Shown here: positions 37,213 to 49,474 of the stretch, in pieces
Layout of the letters: each line of letters starts with the position of its first letter
Numbering within the stretch: the stretch's first letter is position 1
NCBI RefSeq assembly: GCF_018446385.1
Contig: NC_056002.1
Coordinates: 4,451,474 to 4,515,473 of the forward strand
Reading direction: 5' to 3'
Source: Zingiber officinale
Taxonomy: Eukaryota; Streptophyta; Magnoliopsida; Zingiberales; Zingiberaceae
DNA: 64,000 nucleotides
Position numbers and translations under genes: made by a program
Notes under the pieces: generated by a model
What the model was told of the DNA's origin: nothing
The model's database searches: none
What the model saw: the letters and a program-made list of their open reading frames with translations, nothing else

Positions 37213-37221
37213 AGATATTTA
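37213..37221 (-). promoter_or_regulatory. Evening-element-like site
   Basis: Reads TAAATATCT on the minus strand, containing the AATATCT core of evening-element-like motifs bound by CCA1/LHY/RVE MYB proteins. It lies about 145 bp upstream of the COR27-like start. Confidence 0.5.
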
Positions 37222-37288
37222 TGCCGGGGCGAAGCGTGGGGCCCGGCTGTTTGTCCTGGGTGGCACCGCTTTCAAACGTGGAAATTCA

Positions 37289-37296
37289 CACGTGGC
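37289..37296. promoter_or_regulatory. G-box / ABRE (CACGTGGC)
   Basis: A perfect CACGTG hexamer extended to ACGTGGC, the form used by bZIP factors (HY5, ABFs) and by PIFs. It sits between the two evening-element-like sites. Confidence 0.55.
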
Positions 37297-37318
37297 GAGG
37301 TTACGGGCCGGTCGTCTG

Positions 37319-37327
37319 AGATATTTT
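37319..37327 (-). promoter_or_regulatory. Evening element (AAAATATCT)
   Basis: Exact 9-base evening element on the minus strand, about 250 bp upstream of the COR27-like start. Arabidopsis COR27/28 are known evening-element genes, so it probably gives clock and cold control. Confidence 0.6.
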
Positions 37328-37789
37328 TTGAGACCGCCAAAGTATCTGCCTCGCCAAGAAGTGCCCAATTCGAGATCCCTCAGCTTGCTTCCAATCGGAG
37401 CGCAGGTAGAAATTGTAGTACTAAAAAAATGGTATTACGAAGCACAAATGAAAATTGTGAGAGTTTTTCTTTTAATACAATAAAATAATAAGGAAAACCA
37501 AAAAATAAAAAACAACAGAGTATTTTGCCTTTCACAGCCTTAATGATTCTTATTATGCATAATTTAATTATGTGGTCGGTCCAACAGAAAGCCCAGCTCA
37601 GTTAAGCCCATCAGAAGCCTTTGTCCCGCAGCAAACCTGAGTTCTCCTAAACAAGATATACGGTGTTTCTCGAACCATCGTGGTCGTAATTCCATGGTCC
37701 CCTTTCTGTCCCGATCGTAATTTCTAGGGTTTGATTTCGGGGCTACCCGGAACCTCTGCGATATACCGGAAAGAAAGAGGAGGGGAAGC

Positions 37790-40700
37790 ATGTGGCACGA
37801 GGCGCGGAGGTCGGAAAGGAAGGTTCATGACCTCATGGACGCGGCACGAAAGCGAGCGCAGCGTCGCGCCGTCTACCTCGCCAAGCGTCGGGGCGATCCA
37901 CAGCAGTTGCTTCAGGTAGCCGGGACCAGGTGCCGCGTCCACCGCGATGACGGCTTGTACCAGGCTGCGCATGACCAGCAGGGACTGTATGTTCTCTTTT
38001 TCTGTGATTCATATTCCTGATTTGGTTTGATTTTTGATGCTTTCGCGTGTAATGTTGTTGTTTTTTTTTTCAATGTAATCTAGATGTATGCAATTTCTTC
38101 TCTCTTCCGCATCAAAAGGTTTCATCTGGGCCGATATTATCTTGGACGCGCCTTTCTGATCGTTTTATGCTTTGCCATTAGTATCGTCTTAGTTGAAACT
38201 AAAAGCAAGTGCAATAACTTATTTTTTTCCCGCTCTTATAGGAGTACTAATTTCGCGATATTGTGAACCTGTTGAGTTTAACCTCTTCCAATTGAAGAAT
38301 CTTTGATGAATGTTTCTGGTGTTGCATTCTTGATGTCGTCCTCTCTTTCTAAATCACGACCATATGCTAGAAGCTCTATTTACATTCTATTGCAATTGAC
38401 AACTCATTTCAGAGATCCTGTTTTAGTTTGACATGCTAAATTAAATGTCAAGTCTTTACTCTTCATAGGATGATATTAAAGTCTGTGCTGTCACTTTGTG
38501 CTCATAATGCTGTTTCAACACTTGTATGCAATTAGCAGTATGCTTGGCAGTGAGCCATCAACATTTCTATCGTCTTTGCAGCTCAAAAGGAAAATGTTAT
38601 CTCTCTATTCTTACAGTTTCCTAGCTAGCTTTTAGATTGCTCAATGTGTATATGTCACAGATATATACACAAGTGGTTCTAGCTTCCATGCTCTTGATGG
38701 AAGAGAGTAGACCTGTTATGACTGATATGAGAGGCAGAATTGCTATTTTACTTCTTCAGGTCCACTGTGAAAAGCGCTGTTTGTTAAGTTATTGCGGGGA
38801 GAAAACATTGTACTGCTCCAATATCATCATTGATGTCCATAATAGGACAAATTTTTATCATAGCTGCTGCTTTAGTCACGATCTTGATAAATTTGTATCC
38901 ATATTAGTTTCTTTGAACATTTCAGTTCTTTTGCTTAATATTTCTGATTATTTCCATCATTGTTCTTATTGTAGGATACCCTGGAACGGGAAACAAGATA
39001 TATTGATTGATAGGTGAATACTTTGTTGAATTTACATCAAATAAATTGCCAGTCATGATAGATTTTTTATTTTCTTTTTCTGAGCAGATTTGATGGTCGA
39101 GCACTGCTTGATTTTATCCGAGATCATAGTTCCCGTAATAGTCGTGTTCAACATAAAACTGAGGAGGAAGAAGAAGTAGAAGAGTTTGTTAATTTCGAGC
39201 GTTACCGGGATTTAATTAAACTTCGGCACAGAGGATGTCTGTAGTTTTTGGTTTTCTCTTTCATATCAGCATTTTAAGATTTTGTTATATTACATTTAAA
39301 TTTAAAATTTGTGATGTCTATATTAATTTTGGCTTTTATCATATTAAAATCTTAGTTTTTCCAGCATATGGTCATATATAATAAAGCATTTCTTTGCAGT
39401 TTCTGATGAAGATGGTTTGCAGCATGTTCAGCAAGAGTTGGAGGCGAAGCATACACTTCCATTTCCGTTTGAGAGGTACAAGTATTGCTTTTTGGGGCTT
39501 GCTTTCTGAGATGTTGATCTACTTAAGCGTACTTAACACAGCATGCATGTTACTTTGGCCTGACATTGGAGGCTTAGCTTTGTAAAGAACACCTAGGAAA
39601 TAATATAGAAAAGAAGTAACCTATGTAATTTGAATTATCTCTCTGAGTTGTTGTCTTGTTTCTACATAGTTATGAGATAATACTTTGTCATGTTAGGGAT
39701 TTAAGCCACTGAATTTTACTTATTGTCGCCAGAAAAGAATATAATCAGTGTTTGATAAATCTGTTTTTTTTATTATCTATGTGTGATAATATTTCATGAA
39801 AGTTTAGCCATTTAGATCACTGAGAAAGATCTGTCTCATTGCATAAGAACTTGTAATCACATATACCTATGGTCAATCAAGTTCTTCATGTGTTATTCTT
39901 CTTATTTTGCGTTGCATTAGTTTTTTTCTCAAAGCACTCAATCAGCAACATGCAGCAGGAAGGGAACATCTTCCACTTTGTTTACTGTGGAAGCCTTTGT
40001 GAATGCTTTGTTATCAATAGTAGGCTATATTCAGCAAATACTAGGATGGGAAACTACTATTATGTTTATGAGCTTGTGAATTGCAACGCTCCTTGATGTC
40101 ATTGTTGCAGCACTTGTTTTATGTTGATAATTCCTGTAAAGCATCTTGTATTTTGCAAAATCCATGACTTTGTTGTAAACCAAGTCATGTTTGTTTAACT
40201 GTCTTAATTATTTGTGTTTTCATAGAGGGATTCTTTTTCTATTTACCACTCTGTTTTTTTAATGTTTTAACTTGATAATTATGTGGACTTAGTTTAAATT
40301 GTAATTGTAACAGACCCCAGGTTGCACAGCCCTCTGTAAGCAAAGGGTTGTACTCACAGGTGGGATTCTCCTACAAGGGGGATGCTCATGATGAATCCCA
40401 AAATGTGGACAGTGAAAATGAGGATGAAGATGATGAAGATGAGGAGGAGGAGAAAGACTTCAGCAGTGATGATAGTAATGATGAAAGGATGGAAACTATA
40501 GCTAAAGAATTTGGTATCAAGAGATATAACTGGCTTGTTTATATGGACAAAAAAGCCAAGGAGGAAGAGAAAAGACAGAAGGAGATAATTAAAGGAGATC
40601 CTGCTATAGTAAGTAAATGATTATTGTCCACTTTACGATGATATGATCTGTTTGACTCATTCTCTTGATTTTCCCAGAGAAAATTGAGTCGCAAGGAAAG

Positions 40701-42450
40701 GAGGAAGGCTTCTCAAATGGAAAGAGAAAAAGAACGGGAAACAGCACGAATGATAGGATGGGCTCCCCATCATGATCCCTACAGGTAGAAATCACAGTAA
40801 TTACTCACAGAATTTTTATGGAACTAACTGATACAATTAACATCATTACCAGGGTTCTAATTATGTTTGTTTATGAATCCCTTGAAAACTCAGGGAATCA
40901 CGCAGAAGTCCCACATATGATGCTTATCCCAGGAGCAAGAGGTATGTCTATCTTTTTTCCTATAAAAATGCTTCTGTTAGTGGTCGTTTTTTTTTCTTTG
41001 ATTGACTTCTGCATTATTTCAACAGATCACGATCTAGGTCCAGGTCATATTCCCCTTCACAGTCCAGACGTCATGATCGCAGTTCTCATGGTGATAATGG
41101 GCATCGAAGCAAGTCAAAACCTCCTAAGATTGAATATATCACAGAGTTTGGTGGTTTACATGACTTGGATGATCAAAAATTTGGAGTTTCCCCACCATCA
41201 TCTCCATTGCAAGCTGATCCAATGAACCGGTCGGGGCACTCGACCTTTAATACTTGCAAAGATAGATTGGGAACTTTTCTCTGCTGCAGCTTATTCTGAT
41301 GGTCGTTCTGGTTTCCTAAAGCCAATTATAATGGGGTTCAGGGGTTTGTGGAATATTTATTTCATTGCATGAATTTCCTAGTGGGTGGGTGGTAGTTGGA
41401 GTCATTAGTAGTTGGTATGGTAAATTTGGTTTCTTTTTAGATTGGTGATCTTGGATCAAGTTACCTGAATTTATTGTCTTATATATATACCTGAGCATTT
41501 GGAAAACTGACTTGAAAGAGAACTTGAAGAACCCCAGTCATGAAGGGATCTCAGATTGCTGATAGTATTGTGCATCACTAACTATTGTGCATACTTGCAG
41601 GCCATCTGGTGGTCGAATCCTTGAGGCACTTCATGTTGATCCTGCATCTTCTTTGTCTCTTGAGCAAGAAAAGAGTGCTAAAATGTTGCGACCATCAATG
41701 ACGATAAGGTAGGACATTTCTAACTTCATGTTGTAGTGGTTATGTGAAGGATAGGATCAGTTACTATAGTCTGGCAATGTCAGGCATGCTCAAATAAGCA
41801 GTGTGTCTCTTAAATGAAAAGTAGTTGGCACCGAATGCAATTTGGACCATCAGTGCTCAAAGTTGTGCTTTATTATTATTATTATTATTATTATTATGTC
41901 TTTGAACTTTGTACTGTATGTGGATAAATATTTGAATAGATGCTAACGTGTCTTGGTTTCTTGTTTTTGTTCTAGCTCCAAGTCGTCATCAGCAATTGCA
42001 AAACTCAGCAAAACTCCTATTGAGGGATCATCAAAAACTCAACAGGGCGAGAAAAAGGAAACTCCTCAAGAACGACTCAAAAGGATAATGAGTAAACAAC
42101 TCAATAAACAAAGTAAGGTTTCTGACTCATATGTGCCAGAGGTACCTGGGGTTCTCCAAACATGTTACTTTCATTCTGTGGTTGTCTCCAAAACATATCA
42201 CTTTCATCATTTCATGGTTAATGGCTTAATGCTACCATATACCAAGGTTCTATCCATATTATATGAGAACTTTATAATGTAGCCATTAATGGATTTGTAC
42301 TGTAGTTCGAAAAGACAATGCTGCTGAGATGGCTAAAAGGCGGGAGCAGGAAAAGCAACGACAGGAAAAGCTGGCTGAAGCAAGCAGGATAAGCCGTTAT
42401 AGTCATCATAGTCGTAGTAGAAGTAGAAGTTGCAGCTCTTCTCCACCAAG
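37790..42450 (+). CDS. CLASRP: CLASRP/SWAP-type splicing regulator, 3' end missing
   Basis: Eleven plus-strand exons: 37790-37986, 38975-39013, 39088-39236, 39400-39475, 40314-40608, 40678-40784, 40894-40941, 41026-41229, 41601-41708, 41976-42112 and 42306-42450, in phase for 501 codons plus two bases. MWHEARRSERKVHDLMDAAR opens the conserved N-terminal SWAP/CLASRP domain, which includes DRFDGRALLDFIRD (about 78-91). An acidic stretch, EYITEFGG, and Arg/Ser repeats follow. Family members are nuclear SR-like proteins that modulate alternative splicing. The exon 3 donor (GTCTGT) is weak. After exon 11 a GT donor leads straight into a copia LTR and I find no further exon. If that donor is not used, translation adds YLRYMWV and stops at 42473-42475. 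Confidence 0.85.
41869..41898. repeat. (TTA)n microsatellite
   Basis: About ten ATT/TTA triplets in the intron before exon 10 of the CLASRP-like gene. Confidence 0.9.
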
Positions 42451-42460
42451 GTACTTAAGG

Positions 42461-43015
42461 TATATGTGGGTATAGTACTCTATAAATAAGAGGCTACGAT
42501 AGGGACCGAGAGGAGGAATTGGTTTTGGTCTCCCGATAAAATTAAGCATCCCATGTTCGCCCCGAACACACAACTTAATTTTATCAATGATAATTCATTC
42601 CACTAGAGAACTATCATTGAACTACCGCACCAATCCCAAATTACATTTTTGGGCTCCTTCTTATTATGAGTGTGTTAGTCTCCCTGTGTTTAAGATATCG
42701 AATGTCCACTAATTAAGTGAGTTACTGACAACTCATTTAATTAATTTCTTAGTCCAAGAGTAGTACCACTCAACCTTATTATCATGTCGGACTATGTCCA
42801 CCTGCAGAGTTTAACATGACAATCCTTATGAGCTCCTCTTGAGGACATTATCAACCTAGTATCACTATGACACAGTTTCCTTCTATAATCAACAACACAC
42901 ACTATAAGTGATATCATTTCCCAACTTATCGGGCTTATTGATTCATCGAACTAAATCTCACCCATTGATAAATTAAAGAAATAAATATCAAATATATGTG
43001 CTTGTTATTATATTA
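42461..43015 (-). mobile_element. Inverted inner block of a copia LTR
   Basis: Aligns in the same direction with about 19235-19765 of the solo LTR (itself minus), for example at gaggctacgatagggaccga. It therefore corresponds to roughly bases 385-910 of the LTR in minus orientation. It starts about 10 bp after the CLASRP exon 11 donor and stops abruptly at about 43015, where LTR sequence of the opposite orientation begins. Confidence 0.75.
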
Positions 43016-44137
43016 TAGAGATTTCTTTTTATCAACCATGAAGGGATTTTAAAGAGAAATTTTATTTTTTAAAATTTCTGAAGACAAATAAGGAATTTTA
43101 ATTGTTGATTGAAAATTACCTTGTTTGCTCTCCATGAGGTGGCCGGCCATGATATGATCAATTAGGAAATTTTATTTAATTTTTCTTAACTAATTTATGT
43201 CAAGGAAAGTTAAGGAAATTTTATTGTAATTAAATTTCCTTATTTGCCAAAGCCAAGGATTATAAAAGAGGGGGTTTTGGGTGCCTTTAAGGTGAACAAC
43301 CTCTATTATTTTCTCCCTCTTTTCTTCCTTGGTGTGGCCAGCTCATCCCTTTCTATTCTCTCCATCCTTGTGGCCGAAACTCTCTTCTCTCTTGGAGATC
43401 AAGGTGTGGCCGGATTCTAGCTTCGAGAAGAAGGAGAGAAAACTTGCATCCCTTGGAGCATTGGTGGTGATTTCTCTTCATCCTTGGAGGTGCTCTTGTT
43501 GTGGCCGAACCTTGCAAGAAGGAGAAGAAGGTGCTTTGGTGGTTTCTTATCTCGGAAGATCGTTGCCCACACAACGTCCGAGGTTAAAAGAGGAATACGG
43601 TAGAAGACCTAGAGGTTTTTGCTTGCAAAAGAAAAGGTATACTAGTATTTAATTTCCGCATCATACTAGTTTTATTTCTTTGGAAAAATACCAAATACAA
43701 GAGGCATGCGATTCTAGTATTTCGAATTTGTTTTCGATGTTGTGTTTTTTTGTTTTTCTTTTCCTTGTGATTTGATTGTTCTTTTTGGTTGACCTAAAGT
43801 TATTTAAGGAAATTAAATATTAGCTTTCCTTAAAAGACTTTGCGGTGGTGGTTGTTCCATATCCAAGAAGGTCGTATGCCTCGCCACGTCAGTGAAGCCA
43901 ATTTGGAAATTAATATTTAATGGAATTAATAACCTAGGTGATTTGGATCGAGCGTGTTAAGTTCCGCAGGAGATCCAAGTCTAAACCTAAAAGAACAAAT
44001 AAATTAAACTTTGGATCAAACGTGTTAAGTTTCGCAGGCGATCCAAGTTTAATTTAAAAGAACACATGGTAGCTAGGAAAAGGTTCGGACCTTTGTACAA
44101 AATTTTTGTACAATGGTTTTCCGAGTAGCAACCAACA
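43016..44137 (+). mobile_element. 3' half of a copia LTR, same family as the solo LTR at 17657-20149
   Basis: Matches the solo LTR from about its base 1320 to its end in plus orientation. It includes a TATA-like attataaaagaggg near 43260, the TGTACAAAATTTTTGTACA palindrome near 44090 and the terminal CCAACA. A tRNA-Met-type primer site follows. The 5' part of this LTR is not present in this orientation. Confidence 0.8.
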
Positions 44138-45569
44138 ATTGGTATTAGAGCTAGGGTTTTGCCTCTGTGTATTTGGTATTAGTTTAATTATGCACATGTC
44201 ATACATAATTTAGGCAGGTTAATAGTAGGATGTGCTAACTTTGTGGATGCAGGATCCAACTATTATGGCTTATAGTTATTATGTGTGTGATTGGACCCTT
44301 GGACATGTCAAGGGCATTTTATTGTGTGTGCATGATTGTATTATAAAATACAGCAGGAGCTGTATTTAGTTTTATTAGGATTTTATTTTTTGATCTAGTT
44401 ACATGTACATTCCTTCGAGGAATATAGGATCGAAAAATGTAAAATTCTATGTCGCGGATCGAATCTTGCAAGGCGTGGAACCTTTTGAGGACCAGAGGCG
44501 CAGCGGAACAAGGAGCAAGATGGATGCGACAACTAGACCCGGTGGCAGTGGCCAAAGATAGCAGCAGCTAGGGTTGGCGATACACGAAGGACAACAATAG
44601 ATAAAAGTTATAATAGTTGAAAATTAGTTTTTCTATTTATTGCTTTTTATGCTGTGACTGTGTGTGCTTGTTAGTATGCATGTTAAATAGGCTAGCATAG
44701 TCAAAATTCCTCACTTTAAATAACTAAGTGGGAGAGGAATTTATTTTTAAAATAAATTCCACAGTCTCTATTACTGGTTTATAAGTGATGCAACAAGCTT
44801 GCGCGTTGGCTCTGAGTGCCTTCCTCCATGTCGGATGAGCTTGTTTGCAGATCACTAGATTAAACTTCCATTTTTGGATGACTATAGGAAGTTAATTAAG
44901 AGCGTGTGATCTTCCCCATCGGAAGGGGCACAATCTTATTAATGGACTTAGTGTCAAGTAATGGTATACACTTAGGCACGTCTAATAGTATCCTCCCCAT
45001 CGGAGTCACTGCTATTATTCGTGTGACCAAAGGAAACCAACTATTAATTTTATTTGTCAAAAAGTTAGGTTGACAAGATAATAAAATTAATGGGTTAAAT
45101 CCTCCTTTTACAAATGTTGAATTTGTATACGTCCACACTATCGTGACATACAAAATTCACGGTGTTTTGAGGTGTTGGTTAATTTAAAATAGTATTATTT
45201 GAAGAATCAATATTATTCTAAATTTAGAGTTTTGACCAAAAGTTATTTGTGATTCTTAGGATGACTTTCAACCCACTGGCCATCATACTAAAAGAGAATA
45301 GACTTATTGGTTCTAACTACATAGATTGGAAAAGGAATCTGGACATTGTTCTTACTGCTGAAAGCTACAAGTTTGTACTGACTGAGCCTTGCCCTGATAC
45401 ACCCAATGGTGAATCTACCCAAGAGGAGATTGAGTATCATAGGAAATGGGTAAAAGCAGATGAGATGACGCGGTGTTACATTTTGGCTTCAATGTCAAAT
45501 GTATTGCAACATCAGCATCAAGATTTACCAACAACCTATGATATTATGAACAATCTCAAGGAACTCTAA
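44138..45569 (+). mobile_element. Copia internal region: primer-binding site, leader and start of gag
   Basis: TGGTATTAGAGC at 44140-44151 is the primer-binding site for initiator tRNA-Met used by most plant Ty1/copia elements. A leader of about 1.1 kb follows, then at 45261-45569 the N-terminal part of a copia gag (NPLAIILKENRLIGSNYIDW, typical of the DUF4219/UBN2 class). The element is a fragment: sequence changes to another repeat after 45569 and no protease, integrase or reverse transcriptase follows. Confidence 0.75.
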
Positions 45570-45922
45570 TATATACTCATATGTCAACCTGATATCTCAT
45601 ATCTATAACTTGTGAGATTAAATCATCTGCTGACCTACATACTAGTCTAAACACATTAATATTGTCCTTGTATATTAATGTTTGACTATGAATAGTTAAG
45701 AATAGTGTTCTATGTATATCTACAATATCTCACTATCAATTCAACCAATTGATATGCTATAGATAAGAACCTACTACCCAAGGATATTATTATACTTATT
45801 CAATCGACACTGAATTGAAATAAATATAATAACCAACTTTACCTTTTATTAATAATAAAATATAATACAAAAATGAGTTCTTTACAATCATCTTATAATT
45901 GGTACTAGAGCTAATACTAACA
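45570..45922 (-). mobile_element. LTR fragment related to the solo LTR at 29683-31674
   Basis: On the minus strand it begins TGTTAG and follows the first 360 bp or so of that solo LTR (shared phrases such as gttgaat-gatagtgagat and tatgtaggtcag). It is cut off where it meets the gag piece. It is diverged and probably old. Confidence 0.65.
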
Positions 45923-46264
45923 ATAAGGAAGTAAATTGAAAAATTATAATTAGCCATTGCAGGAGAGGGATGTTTATTCGACTTTGTCAAGAATCGCTCT
46001 CTACTGTTTATAGCAAATGTTATTCCATAATAGCCAACTCAATCCTACCTCGGAGACATTTATCCCTCCTTTTTTTACTAAGACAAGTTGATGATTTAGA
46101 AAATGCCACGATAATTAAACTCGTAAAACTAGTATGCATCCATATTTTTAGTTATCCTACCTCAGATATAGAAAAAATAAGCAGTGCTCCAATCAATGAA
46201 ATGCTACCCGCGAGGGATTTCAACACAGCAGTGGTTTTGCTATACATATTGGGTAACTACTGAT
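45923..46264. other. Unassigned stretch between retroelement pieces
   Basis: An open frame of 97 codons lies on the plus strand (45970-46263) but shows no motif I recognise. Its setting suggests transposon debris. Confidence 0.3.
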
Positions 46265-47330
46265 CCTGGGATAATTAGAGAGTACCACATGGATAAGGAA
46301 GATTGGTAATCCTACTGAGATAACAGTTCAGGCCAAGGCAAAACCAAGTCGATCTCGTCTTCCTTGCAACCTCGACTTGGCACCGCTGACTCCTTAACAC
46401 CCCCGACTATTTGGGGCTCCCGTCTCCTTAACATCTCGACTCGAGATTTCAGACTATTTCAAGAAAAAAAAATGCAAAATATAAGAATTTCATATTATTT
46501 CAATAAGAAAATAACAATCTCATGAATTTTGGGGCACGTGAAAAACTAGGGATTAACCACCACCCTATAAAAGGTAGCCTCCTTGGATGGTTAGAAGTAT
46601 GCATAAAAACACATCAAAAACCCTAAAGCTAAGCTACTTCATTTCTACTTTTTCCACCACCACTATCAAAAACCAACTTAAGCGTCGAAGTAGCTATGCC
46701 GAGAAACACCCTGGTCACCATTCTAACTCTCTCTCTCTCTTTGGTATTCATCTGTCGAGTTTGATCTCCTCGTCAATCCTCGTTGTCTCTAAGCAATTGA
46801 CGATAAGTTAGCATCCACGTCAACTTATTGGTAGTTTATTCGCCGGCATTCTCAGGCGGGATCAAATTGACGCCGTCTGTGAGAATACTATGTTAAGACT
46901 TGAACTAGGACATTAGAATGGATGACACCGAAAGACCTAATGTCATCGCTATGATAACAGGGGATTTGAACAAATTGATAGCTGCGACAATGCATACGGT
47001 ATTGCAAAGGCAGCTACAATAGCCCCTTCCATCGAGAACCAATCCATCAAGTCACCACCTCGGTCGGTTGAAGCGATGTTGATGCCTCACCAAAGGATGC
47101 CTTAGCTAGTGGAAACACGGCAGACCGCGTTCCCCATGCTAATTGGTACGCCTCAGTTGGCGTTCTATACTCTCGCCTCCGCGTAGGTTATAAGTAAGCA
47201 AGGCCTTCACCAACTACCTCTCGGTCCCCAACTACCTCTCGGTTAGTATTTTAAACTCACCACATCATGGGTGATAGACGGGCAGGGCCCTTGCCATGGC
47301 TCAGAGAAGTAGTTTTTTTGGGGGAAATTA
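46265..47330 (+). mobile_element. Ty3/gypsy 5' LTR end, primer site and leader (fragment)
   Basis: A TATA box (ccctataaaagg, about 46562) lies in an LTR that ends near 46866. It is followed by TTGACGCCGTCTGTGAGAA, close to the TTGGCGCCGTCTGTGGGAA junction typical of Tat/Athila-type gypsy elements. A gag-like beginning follows at about 46919. No recognisable pol is present. It is broken, and the left edge is uncertain. Confidence 0.6.
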
Positions 47331-47654
47331 GTGTCGCTATTGTCACATAATTTATGGATATTCAAAAGTGTCCTTTCTGTTAAAGATGTCTGTATGAAGC
47401 AAGGAAGTTCCAGTAGAAAAGGAGTAAAGATATAGGAATAAAGATCGAAACTCGATCAGATCTACATTTAATTGATACATTACAAGGGGTTGCCCTTTAA
47501 AATCTCATTCTTAAATCTGTAAAGATATAGAGGTTATCTAAGTGCTTAGAACTCTCTTCCGGCACTAGTCGTGAGTCGGTACCTCGGGCAAAAGCATTCT
47601 GCTTGACCTGCTTTCTCAAGATGGATTCGAGCCTGTTCTAGCTCAACTTGAGTC
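47331..47654 (+). mobile_element. Gypsy-like internal debris left of the gag-only element
   Basis: Together with 54418-55038 this forms the pre-insertion sequence interrupted by the copia-type element, as the GAGTC duplication shows. It probably belongs to the gypsy element whose 3' LTR begins near 55040. No domain is recognisable. Confidence 0.4.
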
Positions 47655-49413
47655 TGTTGGTGCAACCTTAGGTCAAGGTTGACCTGGTTGACCTGACTTG
47701 AGTTGACCTAACTCGAGTTGTATTTTGATGTTTGACGAGAATATAAAAGTTCTATTCTGATGTTTGACGAGAATAGAAAAGTTCTATTCTGATGTTTGAC
47801 GAGAATAGAAAAGTTGTATTCTGATGTTTGACAGAATACAAACTTGGGGGGTGCAATCTTTGGTCAAGGTTGACCTGGTTGACCCGAGGTGAGTCGACCT
47901 GATTCGGGAAATCAGTGAAGTGAAGCGGTGAAAGTCCCGTGAGTGAAGCCGAGGCAAGGGAAAGTCTGGTGAGTGAAGCCAGTTGGAAAGTCCCGGTGAG
48001 TGAAGCCGAGAAATCCAGATAGGTCGAGGTTGACCTGGCACGTGAAAAGTCCAAGTATGGAGACTTGACGGAAAAGTCCAAGTATGGAGACTTGGCACGG
48101 AAAAGTCAAGCAGGGAGCTGATACGGGAAAAGTCCAAGTATGGAGACTTGGCGTGGAAAAGTCAGCAGGAGCTTGCGCGGGAAAAGTCCAAGTATGGAGA
48201 CTTGGCACGGAGAAGTCAGCGGGGAGCTTGGCAGGAAAAGTCCAGTATGGAGACTTGGCACGGAAAAGTCAAGTATGGAGACTTGGCGGAAAAGTCCAAG
48301 TATGGAGACTTGGCACGGAAAAGTCCAAGTATGGAAGCTTGGCGTGAAGTCGGAGAGGGCTAGGTAGCTGCCTCCTGGGACTAGGTCGAGAGGGCTCGAT
48401 GGCTCTGGACTAGATGGAGTCGGAGAGGGCTCGGTGGCTCGTTCTCCGGACTAGGCCGAGAGGGCTCGAGCTCGTTCTCTGGACAGGATGGAGTCGGAGA
48501 GGGCTCGGTGGCTCGTTCTCCGGACTAGGTCAGAGAGGGCTCGGTGGCTCGTTCTCTATACGGAGATGAAATAAGGTGTGGGTATACGGATCGGTCCGCA
48601 TCGATCCAGTTGTCCGATCGGCCAATGATCGATCCATGAGCTATCCGACGGCAGTGACCGATCGGTAACCTGTGAATGTTTATGGGATATCGATCGATGC
48701 AGTGGCCGTCGGTAATGAAATGAAGCAAGGCGATCGGAGTTGGGGATCGATGCGGGGACCGATCGGGCCTAGATCGGTCCACGCACCGATCAGAGATTCC
48801 CGACCGATCGGATGGAGCTGATCGGTCCAGCCGCTGCGACACAACCCGCCATCTCTCGTCTCATTCTTCTTCGCAGTTGCGAGGAGATACGGATGATATA
48901 ATGCCTCTACGGTGAAGAATGAAAGAGTACACTGGAAGAGCCTCTGCTAATTCTTCTTCTTCCTCTTGAGCTTTCTTTGATGCTTCGCTTGAATGTGCTG
49001 GATTTTCTTCTTGAATTTCTAGTCAGAAGGCTGCTTCAACCACTCGACGAGAAGGCAAGTGTGTTTACAATTTTTATTGTTCTTGTTTGCTTCCTCTATT
49101 GTTGTACTCCTCTGTTTTGCTGTTGCAAAGACTTTGTGGTGAGGTTTCTCCACCCAAAAGGAGTTCATATTAGCCGGTTATCCGGGGTTTCATCCACCGA
49201 CGGATTGATAGGCTTCGTCCACCTTACGGACACGCCGAGGAGTAGGAGTATCATCTCCAAACCTCGTTACATCGCTGCGTCTAAGGTTTGATCTTCTCGT
49301 TCTCGTTTCTATTATTTTATTTCCGCTGCGCTAACCTAATTCGTAGGAAGAAAAGAGAAATTGGGATCGGCTATTCACACCCCCCTCTCTAGCCGCATCC
49401 GAAGGTCCTAACA
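47655..49413 (+). repeat. 5' LTR of the gag-only element
   Basis: In order: four copies of an approximately 32-bp repeat around gagaatagaaaagtt (47730-47840); a hairpin array (48051-48342); tandem units of gtcggagagggctcggtggctc (48345-48560); a decayed set of GATCGGTC dyads (48583-48835); and a unique 3' part that includes a CT-rich exon-like stretch. It is shorter than its 3' partner through many small length differences in the repeat zones. Confidence 0.85.
48051..48342 (+). repeat. Tandem hairpin array, 5' LTR copy (about 10 units)
   Basis: Units of about 28 bp, each carrying CCAAGT...ACTTGG or CCAAGC...GCTTGG separated by aaaagt. The order of unit types is the same as in the 3' LTR, but several units are less perfect. 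Confidence 0.85.
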
Positions 49414-49474
49414 AGTGGTATCAGAGCAAGGTTGCTCTTCGTCGGATTAACACCCGGGGGAGCACAAGCTAGAG

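Larger units (their letters stand above)
37071..37789. promoter_or_regulatory. Shared divergent promoter, COR27-like and CLASRP-like genes
   Basis: The two start codons face away from each other across 719 bp, so both promoters must lie here. The half nearer COR27 is GC-rich and carries two evening-element-like sites and a G-box/ABRE. The middle (37430-37560) is AT-rich. Confidence 0.7.
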
